NCBI GenBank assembly: GCA_948567375.1
Contig: OX419759.1
Coordinates: 45,051,493 to 45,115,492 of the forward strand
Direction of reading: 5' to 3'
Source: Lunularia cruciata
Lineage: Eukaryota > Streptophyta > Marchantiopsida > Lunulariales > Lunulariaceae
Length of the DNA stretch: 64,000 bases
A program made the translations under genes and the position numbers. Each line of letters opens with the position of its first letter. Position 1 is the first letter of the stretch. Of this stretch, positions 44,326 to 53,850 are shown one piece after another. The notes below the pieces were generated by a model. That model saw only the letters and a program-made list of their open reading frames with translations. It did not search any database and was not told where the DNA came from.

Positions 44326-45014
44326 TGTAACACCCATTTGTGCATTTGTGTGGTATTGTGATATTTAGCTTGGTATTACAAGTACTTGAGAGATATTATT
44401 TACATAGAGATAAAGGATGGTTCTACATTAGTCATGATTAGCTAAAGTTAGTCATAGCTAAGATAGAGGGGACTTTACTTTAGAGGAAGTGGTAGATGAG
44501 CACCACTATTTTGGATTCTAGTGTGTTGACTTGGTATTATTCCTAGGTGTTTGGCTTTGAAGAAAGAGTTGAGAACTCTTGGGCCCGCAAGCCTTTTTGT
44601 TTTGGATTCTTCTATAGTCCAAGGATGGCCCATGTGAATGAATCCTTGACTTAGTGGTTGGGTCAAGATAAGATCACATGCTAGTGGAATATGCCCATGT
44701 GAATGGATATTCCTTTTTACTTTTTGACTTTACTTGACTTTTAGTCTATTAACTTGAGTTACTATGGTAATTAGTAACTTTGGTATGTAACTACTTCACA
44801 AGTATATAAACAAGGGATGAGGAGGTACTTATCATCCTTTCATTTGCAACTATCTCTCTCTCATTGAGTTCTCTAGTGAGCAATGTCTTGAGTCTTGGAG
44901 TGTTAGCCTTAGAGGAGTATGATGGAGTTGGGGTTTCTTGCCTTCTTAGTCCATGGTGCATTACCATAATATCCATCAGAGGTTCATCTTGACTGAGAGA
45001 TAGGCCGGCCCACA
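44326..45014 (+). repeat. C1 5' LTR
   Basis: TGTAACACCCATTTGTG to GGCCGGCCCACA, 689 bp. TATATAAA at 44803-44810 is a strong TATA box about 200 bp from the end. Confidence 0.5.
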
Positions 45015-45018
45015 TTTT

Positions 45019-45036
45019 TGGTTCCGTTGCCGGGAC
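45019..45036 (+). other. C1 primer binding site (tRNA-Glu)
   Basis: TGGTTCCGTTGCCGGGAC is, from memory of plant tRNA sequences, the exact 18-nt complement of the tRNA-Glu 3' end including CCA. It is four bases from the LTR. Confidence 0.5.
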
Positions 45037-45989
45037 CTCTCTAGAAGGTAAGATAATGTTTCATGTTCAATTCTACATTAGGCAGAAGGAGGCTATGAGA
45101 GCTCACTTGGAGATAACATTAGGATAGGAGAGGCTAAAATTATGTTAGAGAACCAAGATCCATTTGTATACCCTGTAGTTTATTATGATGTCTTTGAGGT
45201 GATTTTGTACATCTTGTACACATGAGAGTATTTGGAGAGATTGTGTGAGGTGGATTGTAGATTTTGGGGATTAAGGTGATTTTGGGCAAAATCTCAAGTT
45301 TGAGATCTGGCCTTGAAATTCTACACATGATAGCTTGGGTTGTCCTTCAGTTAGCACACTTGGAATTATTGTGAGAGCTATTATGCACATTGGGCTAGAA
45401 TTTTAGAAAGTTGATAGGGTAAACTATTCTCGCAATTACATGCTCTTTGGAAAATTATACAGAGTTTGCCATTTCTTCAATTTTTAGTGGATTGTTGTGA
45501 AATTTTTAGAAAAAAAAATTAATACATTGTATCATACCTTTTGATACAAAAAATTAGAGAGAGATCATTCTTGAGTAGGGAGCTATGAGTTTTTGAAGTG
45601 GGTGAAGGGGGGTGGTTTTCAGACCAAATCTGAAATATGTGTGCTCAATAGAAAGGTATCTAGGCCAAATGGCTTGATAAAAAGATCTGAAATTTTGCAA
45701 GGAGGGAAGTCCTGGATTTTTAATCAAGTGTGAAAATTTTAAGAGGACTATCAAATACTAGTTGAGATATTTGAGTGAAATTGTGAGGAAGAGTCAATTC
45801 TGCAGAGTTGAGATCTCATGCATGAGGAATTTGAGAGCAACAAAAAGCATGAACAAGTGTTTAAATTCATCTTGGGAACATGGAAGGTCATCAAGAGTGG
45901 AAATTGAGACTATGCAAGGTTCCCCAAGGGTTTGAGGTGATTGTAGGGGTGGATTTGAGAAAAAGAGAGTTTACAATAGAATTTGAAGA

Positions 45990-46353
45990 GAGTGTTGAGA
46001 GGATCTAAAAACCTACATCACTTGGAGGAAAGAGTGTGTCTAAGTGCTTTCTATGTGGAGAGAAGTGAGATAAGGCAAGTTCATGTCCATTGAACTTTGA
46101 GAGCAAGAGATTGAGGGAAAAGAGAGGCTTACTTGACTTGAGTTTTCATGTTGGACCTTCTTCACCAAGATTGGGAGGGAGAAGATCTAAGACAAAGGAG
46201 TTGTGTGAGGTTTGTGGAGTGGAAGGACTTACAAAAGGACATGAGTGTAATGGAGTAAAAGCACTTTTGGAGACTTTGGTGAAGGATTTTGGAGAGAGTC
46301 TTAGTACAACTATAGAAATACTATCACCTTCATTAGCTAGTTCTCAAGATTAG
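45990..46353 (+). pseudogene. C1 first ORF: zinc knuckle plus second Cys/His cluster
   Basis: Near 46042 a frame reads KCFLCGEK, a TGA, then DKASSC; C2 shows GH at the stop (REKGHK), so the ancestral form is a CX2CX4HX4C knuckle. The open part from 46090 has LREKRGLLDLSFHVGPSSPR and a second cluster CEVCGVEGLTKGHEC. It precedes gag proper. The role is unknown; nucleic-acid binding is the obvious guess. Confidence 0.5.
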
Positions 46354-46570
46354 TGATGGAGATAATCTTTCAACTTATGGATAAACTATCCATGAGAATT
46401 AGATTAATATGCACTCTAGGATTTGATGTTGTTATAGAAATCTTGGAGCAACCTGGACTTTTTTTTCCCTAGAGTGGATTATTCTCAGATGGTGTTAGTC
46501 ATGTATATACTCCATTAGTTATAGAGTGAGAGAAAAAAAAAGAAAAAAAATTGAGAGAAAAGAAAGATAA

Positions 46571-46680
46571 TGAGGGGCTAAGATGGAGAAACTTCCAGCC
46601 TTGCCAAGGCTAAGGTTGAGGGTTCAAGTCCCTTTTTCCGCTTAGAGGGTTATTTACCGGTCTTTCGTTTAACAAGGACA
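46571..46680 (+). other. C1-specific insert with tRNA-like T-arm
   Basis: C2 lacks about 108 bp present here. The insert has GAGGGTTCAAGTCCCTT at about 46617-46633, a stem-loop matching a tRNA T-arm/B-box, and the hairpin AGCCTTGCCAAGGCT just upstream. No complete tRNA cloverleaf was found. Confidence 0.5.
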
Positions 46681-46683
46681 AAA

Positions 46684-47614
46684 TGTTTGTGATCATAGGC
46701 GGATTTTCTTTGGCAAGGATGGAGAAGATGTGGAGGCCTTTGTGAGAGACTTCAAGAGAGCTTTCATAGGAAAAAATGAGAGGAGGAAGAATGAGTTGAC
46801 CTCATTATTACCAGATTTCTTTGAGGATGCAACACTTACATGGTATGAGTTAGAATACCAAAAGAGAGAGAAGAGAGATAGGGAAGAAGAGTCTTGGGAG
46901 AGTTTAACTTCAGCACTCATTAAGAACTTTCTCCTAGATGAGAGTTATGAGATATTGATGAGTGAGGTTACCTTTCTCAAACAAGGAGATGGAGAGAAAG
47001 TGCGAGTCTATGTGGAAAGAGTGGAAAAGTTAGAGTCCAAATTTTGCATAGTGTTGAGGAAGGGTGGGGATGATGTGGAGACTACTATGATTGGCATAGA
47101 GGCCATGCTCACCAAGAATTATGTGGGAGGTTTGAGACCAAAAATTAGAAGCAAGGTGAGATATGAGAAACCTTCTTCCAAGGTTGAACTATCAAGATTG
47201 CAATTCGTATGGAGTAGAGTTTGGAAGGAGATGAGAGTGATTTGGTGGTGAAGGAGGTTGTATATCCTCCTCAAGGCTAAAAGTATGGTGGAACTTTTGA
47301 TACTTTGGTGGAAAGGGTTGCACCACAAGTAGTAGTTGCTCCAATTCTTGCACCTCCACCAAAGGATCCACTTCAAGCCATCACAGAACAACTTGTAGAT
47401 CTCAAGATCAATGTGGTGCAACTATGGGAGAAAAGAGAGGTGGATCAGAATGTGGGGAGAGTGCCTAGGAGTTATGGAAACTATCCATATAGAGGAGGCC
47501 AACCAACCAACAATTTCAATGACAGAAATTGTTTTGGTTGTGGAGAAAGAGGCCATATCCAAAGGAATTGCCCAAATTCCACTTACCATAGAGGAAGGGG
47601 TTATGAGTGAGCCA
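46684..47614 (+). pseudogene. C1 gag with CCHC knuckle
   Basis: FFGKDGEDVEAFVRDFKRAF, then LLPDFFEDATLTWYELEYQ, ESLTSALIKNFLLDESYE and LKQGDGEKVRVYVERVEKLE form the capsid-like part (open 46730-47251). After a frame change the knuckle CFGCGERGHIQRNC (about 47530-47572) is intact. One frameshift near 47200 separates the two. Confidence 0.5.
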
Positions 47615-48090
47615 ATAGAGGGAAAAAGGGAGGTAGTGAAACCCAAGTGGCTCCTAATCCAAACAAAGGTAAAAGGATAGCATCCATAGATGTGGTTGAG
47701 AGCAAGTATGAGAAGGGAGAGTGCTCAAACTCCAAGGGTCTTAATTTGGAGCTTTTGGCACAAGAGAAGAAGAGAGCTCGTTTTGCAAAGGATGTTCACT
47801 CTTCTCAAGGATTTACTCCAAGCAAGGATACTCTTATGTACTAGGAGCACTCGTATATCAACACCATCAACAACAAAGACTCCAAGGAAGAAGTTGGGGA
47901 TGGAGGATTTCTTGATTTCAAAGCAACAATGGAACTACAATGTGTTAGAAGATGTTGGTAGTCACAAGGTTAACATCACAGTGGGCCAATTGATTGCTTT
48001 GAACCCTACCTTGAGAAAGGAGCTTAGAGGTGGTTTGATTTCTACAAGGAGCAAGAGGAAGAAGAAGGCAAAAGCTCCATATCAATAGGG

Positions 48091-48516
48091 GTGGTGGATG
48101 CCGAGGCAGCACTATGGGAGGCTTGTGAATATGCCTCCAAGATTGATGTGAGAGTGAATGGTCACAACATCAAGGATGCACTTGTTGATGGAGGATCAAC
48201 AGTGAAAGCCATATTAGAAAGGTTGATGAAGAAGTTATGTATGATACCCTCAAGACCTTCTACATTTGTGGTAAGCATGGCAAACAAGCAACAAGTTTGA
48301 CTAGTAGGGGTGATGGATAAGGTGGTAGTTTCAGTTATGGGAGTTCAAAATCTCATGACTTTCCAAGTCTTGAAGGATTCAAGCTATGACTTACTTCTTG
48401 GGAGGCCATCGTTGAGAGCAGCATGCACAACGGATAGATGGCACAAAGGGTACTTGAGGATTGGGCCATCAAACCATAGAGTCACAATTCTTGTGACTAA
48501 CACCACCAACACTTAA
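48091..48516 (+). pseudogene. C1 protease
   Basis: KIDVRVNGHNIKDALVDGGSTVKAI holds the retropepsin site with D-G-G instead of D-S/T-G. The second ORF (48310-48516) gives QVLKDSSYDLLLGRPSLRAA, the LLGRPWL motif with Ser for Trp. A TGA at 48298-48300 splits the domain. Confidence 0.5.
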
Positions 48517-48630
48517 CATTCAAATACACCATCTTCTGATTATTGGGAATCAGATTCTGAAGAAGGAGCTTCAGGTGTGGACACAAGCATGGGGGAGGAG
48601 ACTTTAACGGAGGAGGATGAATCTGAATAG

Positions 48631-49730
48631 GATTCAAATGTGTATCCCTTGTGTGCTATGGATTTTTCACCTAAGCCAGAGGTTTTGAAGGACCCAGATA
48701 AATCACCAGTGACACTTGAGGACGTAGAGAGAAGGTTAACTACCCTCAAGTATGGCCTAAATTTTACCAAGGAGGAGAAGGTGAGATTTGAGGAGATTTT
48801 CCACAAGTTCATCCATGTGTTTGCTTTTAGTTACAAGAATTTGAAGGAAGTCACCTTGGAGGAGCACAAGATAGAGGTGGAGTCACATGCAAGACCAATC
48901 CGCCAAAAACAACGTCACATTAGCCCACCAATATCTTTGGTTGTGAAGGAGGAGATTGATAAGCTCAAGGAAGCTGGATTTATCTTTGAGATGGAGAATT
49001 CAGAATGGGTGTCTCCAATTGTCATTGTGAAGAAAAAGAATGGCAAGCTTTGGGTATGTGTGGATAACAAGAAGCTCAATATCATTACCAAGAAGGACTA
49101 CTACCCATTGCCATTCATTGATGAGATCTTGGAGGAGGTTGCAGGTCATGAGAGGTGAAATTTTGGAGATGGTTATAGTGGATATAACCAAATCAAGATT
49201 GCACCAGAGCATCAACAACTGACCACATTCACCTCACCTTGGGGAACTTACGCTTTCAAGTTCATGCCTTTTGGGCTTTGCAATGCTCCAACCACATTCC
49301 AATGGTTCATGACAAGGTATTTGAACCTTTCATTGGGAAAATTGTGAGAGACTTTATTGATGACTTTTGTGTCTATGGGAGCAAGGAGAAGCACTTTGAG
49401 CACCTATCAAGGTCTTGCAATGCTTGGATGAGGCAAATGCATCACTCAACCCCAGAGAAGTGTATTTTTGGATGTGAAGAAGATCTACTTTTGGGGAACA
49501 TCATCTCCAAGGATGGAATAGCAGTTGATCCTAAGAAAGTGAGGAAAATCTTAGACCTTCCATTCCCTTCAAGCTTGACAAAGTTATGCCAATTCTTGGG
49601 GATGGTTGGATACTATAGGAGGTTCATCTTTTCATTTTCCAATAAGGCTTATGCATTGACCATCTACATGAAGAAGAATGTAGATTACATGGTGATTTTG
49701 GAGGACAAGGAGGCTCTCTAAGCTTTTGAG
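48631..49730 (+). pseudogene. C1 reverse transcriptase
   Basis: HKFIHVFAFSYKNLKEV and LEEHKIEVESHARPIRQKQR lead in. Motifs: EEIDKLKEAGFIFE, SPIVIVKKKNGKLWVCVDNKKLN, YPLPFIDEILEEVAGHER then TGA (49156-49158), GDGYSGYNQIKIAPE, FMPFGLCNAPTTFQ, and RDFIDDFCVYGSKE (catalytic DD). A frame change lies near 49310. KCIFGCEEDLLLGNIISKDG and LCQFLGMVGYYRRFI follow. Confidence 0.5.
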
Positions 49731-50150
49731 GAGCTCAAGCAATCCCTTGTTGTAGCTCCAATTCTTGCTAAACCTGATTGGAGTAATCCTTTCATCCTCT
49801 ACACTGATGCTTCTAATATAACTATAGGATGCACTCTTAGTCAATTAGACCAAGATGTGCATGATCATCCAATAGCTTATGCTAGTAGGCAGATGGTTTC
49901 AGTTGAAAAGAACAACTCTGAAATGTAGAGAGAAGGGTTGGTAGTGATCTTTGGTCTCAAGAAGTTTAGACACTACTTGATTGGAGGGAAAGCCACCATT
50001 TTCATGGATCACAAGGCTTTGAAGTACATCTTCAACAAGCCTAATGTTGAAAGGAGACTAGCAAGGTGGATGATACTCTTGTCTTAGTATAACTACACCA
50101 TTGAGGATAGGCCAAGAAAGAAACATGCAAATGCAGATTTGTTATCTAGA
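49731..50150 (+). pseudogene. C1 RNase H
   Basis: FILYTDASNITIGCTLSQLD-type start (about 49790), DHPIAYASRQMVSVEKN, then a TAG, LVVIFGLKKFRHYLIGG, FMDHKALKYIFNKPN and ANADLLSRAYD. Stops at 49926-49928 and 50086-50088. Confidence 0.5.
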
Positions 50151-51242
50151 GCCTATGATCATGATGGAGATGAGCCAGTGGATGATTCCTTCTCGGATGA
50201 GGAGCTCATGACAATCTCAGTCACTCAAGAGGTTCCAATGGAGTACAAGGAGATTATGGATTTTGTGATAAGAGGTAACTATCCAGAAGGGATGCATGCT
50301 AGGGAGAGGAAGGCCCTTGTAGCAAGATCTAGACCTTATATAATGGTGGAGGATATTATTTTTCACCAAGGAGCAAATGGTCTACTTCAAAGAGCAGTGG
50401 GTAAGGAAGAGTCTATCCTACTTATAAAGGAGTTTCATGAAGGATTAGTGTGTGGAGGACACTTTGCAGGAAAGGTGATTGCTTTCAAGATTCTAGATGC
50501 AGGTTACCATTGGAGAGGGATTTTCAAGGATTGTCTTGACTATTGCAAAACTTGTCATGTTTGTCAAGCTTTTGCTAGAAAATCTACTTCCACTCCACCA
50601 CTTAGATCAATTCCATTGCTAGGACCTTTTGAGAAGTGGGGAATTGATTTTGTAGGTCCTCTCAATAGAACTCCAAGGAACAATCAGTATATTGTGGTAG
50701 TTATTGATTATCTTACCAAGTGGGTTGAGGCTAGACCATTGAGGGACAAGAATGAAGATGAAGTTGGTAGATTTCTTTATGAATGCATTATCACTAGGTT
50801 TGGATGCCCTTTGGAGTTAGTTTGTGATAGAGGAGGAGAGTTTACAAGAAGCATCACTACAACCATGCTACGACATTTCTCTATCACACATAGAGTAACT
50901 ACATCCTATAAGCCAAATTCCAATGGCTTGGCAGAGAGAACCAATCATACCTTGTGCATGATGTTGGCCAAAGATGCAGAAATGGAGGGAGCTAAATATC
51001 ATTGGGACAAGAGGATTCATGCAATTTTGTGGGAGTATAGGACAACCATGAAGACTTCCACCGGATATTCTCCATTTCAATTGGTATATGGTATTGATTC
51101 TACCTTACATATTCACTTTGATCTTCCTACCTTCCAAAGCATTCATAGGAGATTGAAGAAAACACAAGGATGTGATGTAGAGAACTCAAGGAAGGATCAA
51201 CTCATGGAGTTGGAAGAGGTAAGAGCAATTGTTATGGTTTGA
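50139..51242 (+). CDS. C1 integrase ORF (367 codons open)
   Basis: The cleanest family-C gene. After an N-terminal linker, the zinc domain reads FHEGLVCGGHFAGKVIAFKI and CLDYCKTCHVCQ (HHCC). The core has GIDFVGPLNRTPR (Asp 1), LVCDRGGEFTRS (Asp 2) and NSNGLAERTNHTLCMMLA (Glu), so DDE is complete. YLTKWVEARPL and FQLVYGIDSTLHIHFDLPTF are typical of non-chromodomain Ty3/gypsy. It ends at TGA 51240-51242; the C-terminal tail continues with stops to about 51510. The first ATG lies at the end of RNase H, as expected for a processed polyprotein. Confidence 0.5.
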   Translation: MLSRAYDHDGDEPVDDSFSDEELMTISVTQEVPMEYKEIMDFVIRGNYPEGMHARERKALVARSRPYIMVEDIIFHQGANGLLQRAVGKEESILLIKEFHEGLVCGGHFAGKVIAFKILDAGYHWRGIFKDCLDYCKTCHVCQAFARKSTSTPPLRSIPLLGPFEKWGIDFVGPLNRTPRNNQYIVVVIDYLTKWVEARPLRDKNEDEVGRFLYECIITRFGCPLELVCDRGGEFTRSITTTMLRHFSITHRVTTSYKPNSNGLAERTNHTLCMMLAKDAEMEGAKYHWDKRIHAILWEYRTTMKTSTGYSPFQLVYGIDSTLHIHFDLPTFQSIHRRLKKTQGCDVENSRKDQLMELEEVRAIVMV

Positions 51243-51540
51243 GTGGAGCAAGCCCAAAGGAAACAAAAGGAGAATTATGACAAGAGGCAAGGCAAGAAGA
51301 AGGTGGAGCCTTTCAGAGAAGGTGATTGGGTAATGTTGTTTGATTCTATTTGATTCAAGAGAGTGCAAAAGAAGTTTTTGCCTAAGTACTTTAGACCTTC
51401 ATAGTGGAGAAGGTGTGGAGCAATTACACCTATGATCTCAAGGAGTTGGGAGGAAGACACTTTGATAGGATTAACCATGATAAGTTGAAGATGTATCATA
51501 GAAGGTAGAGAGACCTCACTTTGAGGATAAAGTGAAAACT

Positions 51541-51555
51541 TAGTCCGGGGTTAAA
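51541..51555 (+). other. C1 polypurine-tract region
   Basis: TAGTCCGGGGTTAAA abuts the 3' LTR at the position of the plus-strand primer. Confidence 0.5.
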
Positions 51556-52223
51556 TGTAACACCCATTTGTGCATGTGTGTGGTATTGTGATATTTAGCT
51601 TGGTATTACAAGTACTTGAGAGATATTATTTACATAGAGATAAAGGATGGTTCTACATTAGTCATAGCTAAGATAGAGGGGACCTTACTTTAGAGGAAGT
51701 GGAAGATGAGCACCACTATTTTGGATTCTAGTATGTTGACTTGGTATTATTCCAAAGTGTTTGGCTTTGAAGAAAGAGTTGAGAACTCTTGGGCCCGTAA
51801 GCCTTTTTGTTTTGGATTCTTCTATAGTCCAAGGATAGCCCATGTGAATGAATCCTTGACTTAGTGGTTGGGTCAAGATAAGATCACATGGCAATGGAAT
51901 ATGCTCATGTGAATGGATATTCCTTTTTATTTTTTGACTTTACTTGACTTTTAGTCTAGTAACTTGAGTTACTATGGTAATTAGTAACTTTGGGATGTAA
52001 CTACTTCACAAGTATATAAACAAGGGGTGAGGAGGTACTTATCATCCTTTCATTTGCAACTATCTCTCTCTCATTGAGTTCTCTAGTGAGCAATGTCTTG
52101 AGTCTTGGAGTGTTAGCCTTGGAGGAGTATGATGGAGTTGGGGTTCCTTTCCCACTTAGTCCATGGTGCGCTACCATAATAGCCATCAGAGGTTCATCCT
52201 GACTAAGAGAGAGGTCGGCCCAT
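51556..52223 (+). repeat. C1 3' LTR
   Basis: TGTAACACCCATTTGTG to GGTCGGCCCAT. TATATAAA at 52013-52020. It lacks a 14-bp direct-repeat segment (AGTCATGATTAGCT-like) seen in the 5' copy. Confidence 0.5.
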
Positions 52224-52228
52224 AGATG

Positions 52229-53850
52229 ATTGCCAATTGGAGAATGGATATGCCACCCCACTTGTTCATACCTTTGCATCCCACTCCTACTTTGGGCTAA
52301 ACCTACTTAGCTTGGAGGAGAGAGGATGGATGGTGTTCCATTACGAAGAGAAGCAGATAAGGATGAACAATATTACATTGAGCGGGTTCATGAAGGCATT
52401 GACTATTACCTAAAGAGTCGAAAGGAGAAGATAGTGATAATAGACATCCCTATGCCAAGAAAGAGAAGTAGACCCAAGGGATGAATCACACTAATGCAAC
52501 CTCAAAAGATACAAAGACTAAATCCGAAGCCCATACCCATAGAAGTGAAGGAATCAACTTCAGAGGAAGAATTGGAAGGAGAAATGGCATCAAAGGAAGA
52601 AGCCTCAAAAGCAAAAGAAGAATTTACACTATAGATTGAAGAGTCTAGCAATGGCAGTGAAGGAGAGGCCAAAGTTTAGCAATAGAGAGAAGGGATTGTG
52701 AGAGAAGAAGAGCAAGAGTTTCATGAGGCGATTGACCACATAGAAGGAGGAGACAAGCTATTTCTAGAGTTGCCAGTAGCCGAGTTAGAAGATGAATGAG
52801 TAGGAGAGGGTGCCTTGGTATTTCCAAGGGCAACAAGATCAAAGAGAAGCATTGAATTTGTCATCCTTTGACCAAGCAAAGCTGAAGATAAAGAGGAGAG
52901 CTCGGAGGGTGAGACATTTAAGATACAAAGATTGCGTCTTTCGGGTAAGGCACCAACCAAAGAAGTGCCTACCAAAGACAAAGACATTAGAGATGAGGAA
53001 GGAAGATATGGCAGAGTTGAGTATTGTTTGTATGGCGGAGTCAAAGATTGTTTGTCCTTTGTTGGTGCTTCTACAACAAAAGAAGGCGGAGCTAAAGAGC
53101 CATCATTCGGAAGTGAGGGATGAGTTGGAAGTAGTAACAAAATGGAATGAGGAAACTTTGCAGTTAAGGAGTAAGCTAACCCGAGGAGAGAAGGAAGCCA
53201 AAGAACTTTGGGCTAAAGCAGTTCTTTGGAGAAAATCCCGGATGCCTTGCAGGAGAACTTTGTAAAGTGCAGTGAAGAACTGAAGGAGCAAAAAGCATTG
53301 GTCAAGAAAATGAAACGTGAAGTTGCTGATGTTTTGAGTAGAGGTCATACACTTGAAGGCAATAGTGGCATTAATGGAGCAAGAGCTGGAGAGTTTGAAG
53401 AAGAGTGCAGCAAAGAAGGACCAAGCCTAGCAACAAGAATTGACAAAACATAATTGGGAGGAGAACCAATTGCGGAGGTTGCTCCAAGGAGTTGAAGGTC
53501 AATTAGTCCAATATGTGAAAGAGAAGGAGACATTGAAGGCTGAATTTGAGGACAAGTTGACTATGTATTGGAACAAATTGGAAGTGGAGAGAAGTAAGGA
53601 GAAGGTAGTTCCGACTGTGGAGTCAAAAGTAGTAGGAGCAATTATGAAAGAGTTGAAAGCAATGCTAAGTACTGAAGCCAAGATTAAATTAGAAGAGGCA
53701 AGGCTGCATGAGTTGAAGTTGTTGGTGCAGGAAACAAGGAGGAAAGCAAAGGATGCAAAATTGAACAATCTTTTGATTTTCTTAAGAGATCAAGTAGATA
53801 GGAAAACATTAGAAGTAGGAGACCATGTCTATCTTGGATTAGATTAGTTA
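52229..53850 (+). pseudogene. Unidentified repeat ORF, right part, coiled-coil rich
   Basis: It continues the frame left of C1 (MDMPPHLFIPLH). The best open stretch, 53440-53847, encodes a Lys/Glu-rich helical protein (ENQLRRLLQGVEGQLVQYV; KEKETLKAEFEDKL; LEEARLHELKLLV) that should form coiled coils, ending in EVGDHVYLGLD. Other Glu/Lys-rich pieces precede it in other frames (52810-53265, 53226-53453). I do not know the family. Confidence 0.5.

Larger units (their letters stand above)
44326..52223 (+). mobile_element. C1: Ty3/gypsy element without chromodomain, tRNA-Glu primed
   Basis: LTRs of 689 and 668 bp flank a zinc-domain ORF, gag, protease, RT-RNase H and integrase. Target duplication AGATG at 44321-44325 and 52224-52228. 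The integrase style (YLTKWVEARPL) and absence of a chromodomain fit the Tat/Athila side of Ty3/gypsy. The integrase ORF is open; gag, protease and RT are broken. Confidence 0.5.

Noticed and set aside
46571-46680. A functional tRNA gene
   Set aside because: Only a T-arm-like hairpin is visible; no D-arm, anticodon arm or acceptor pairing could be drawn.
52645-53140. Minus-strand Ser/Leu-rich ORFs
   Set aside because: They are shadows of the Lys/Glu-rich plus-strand coiled-coil frames.
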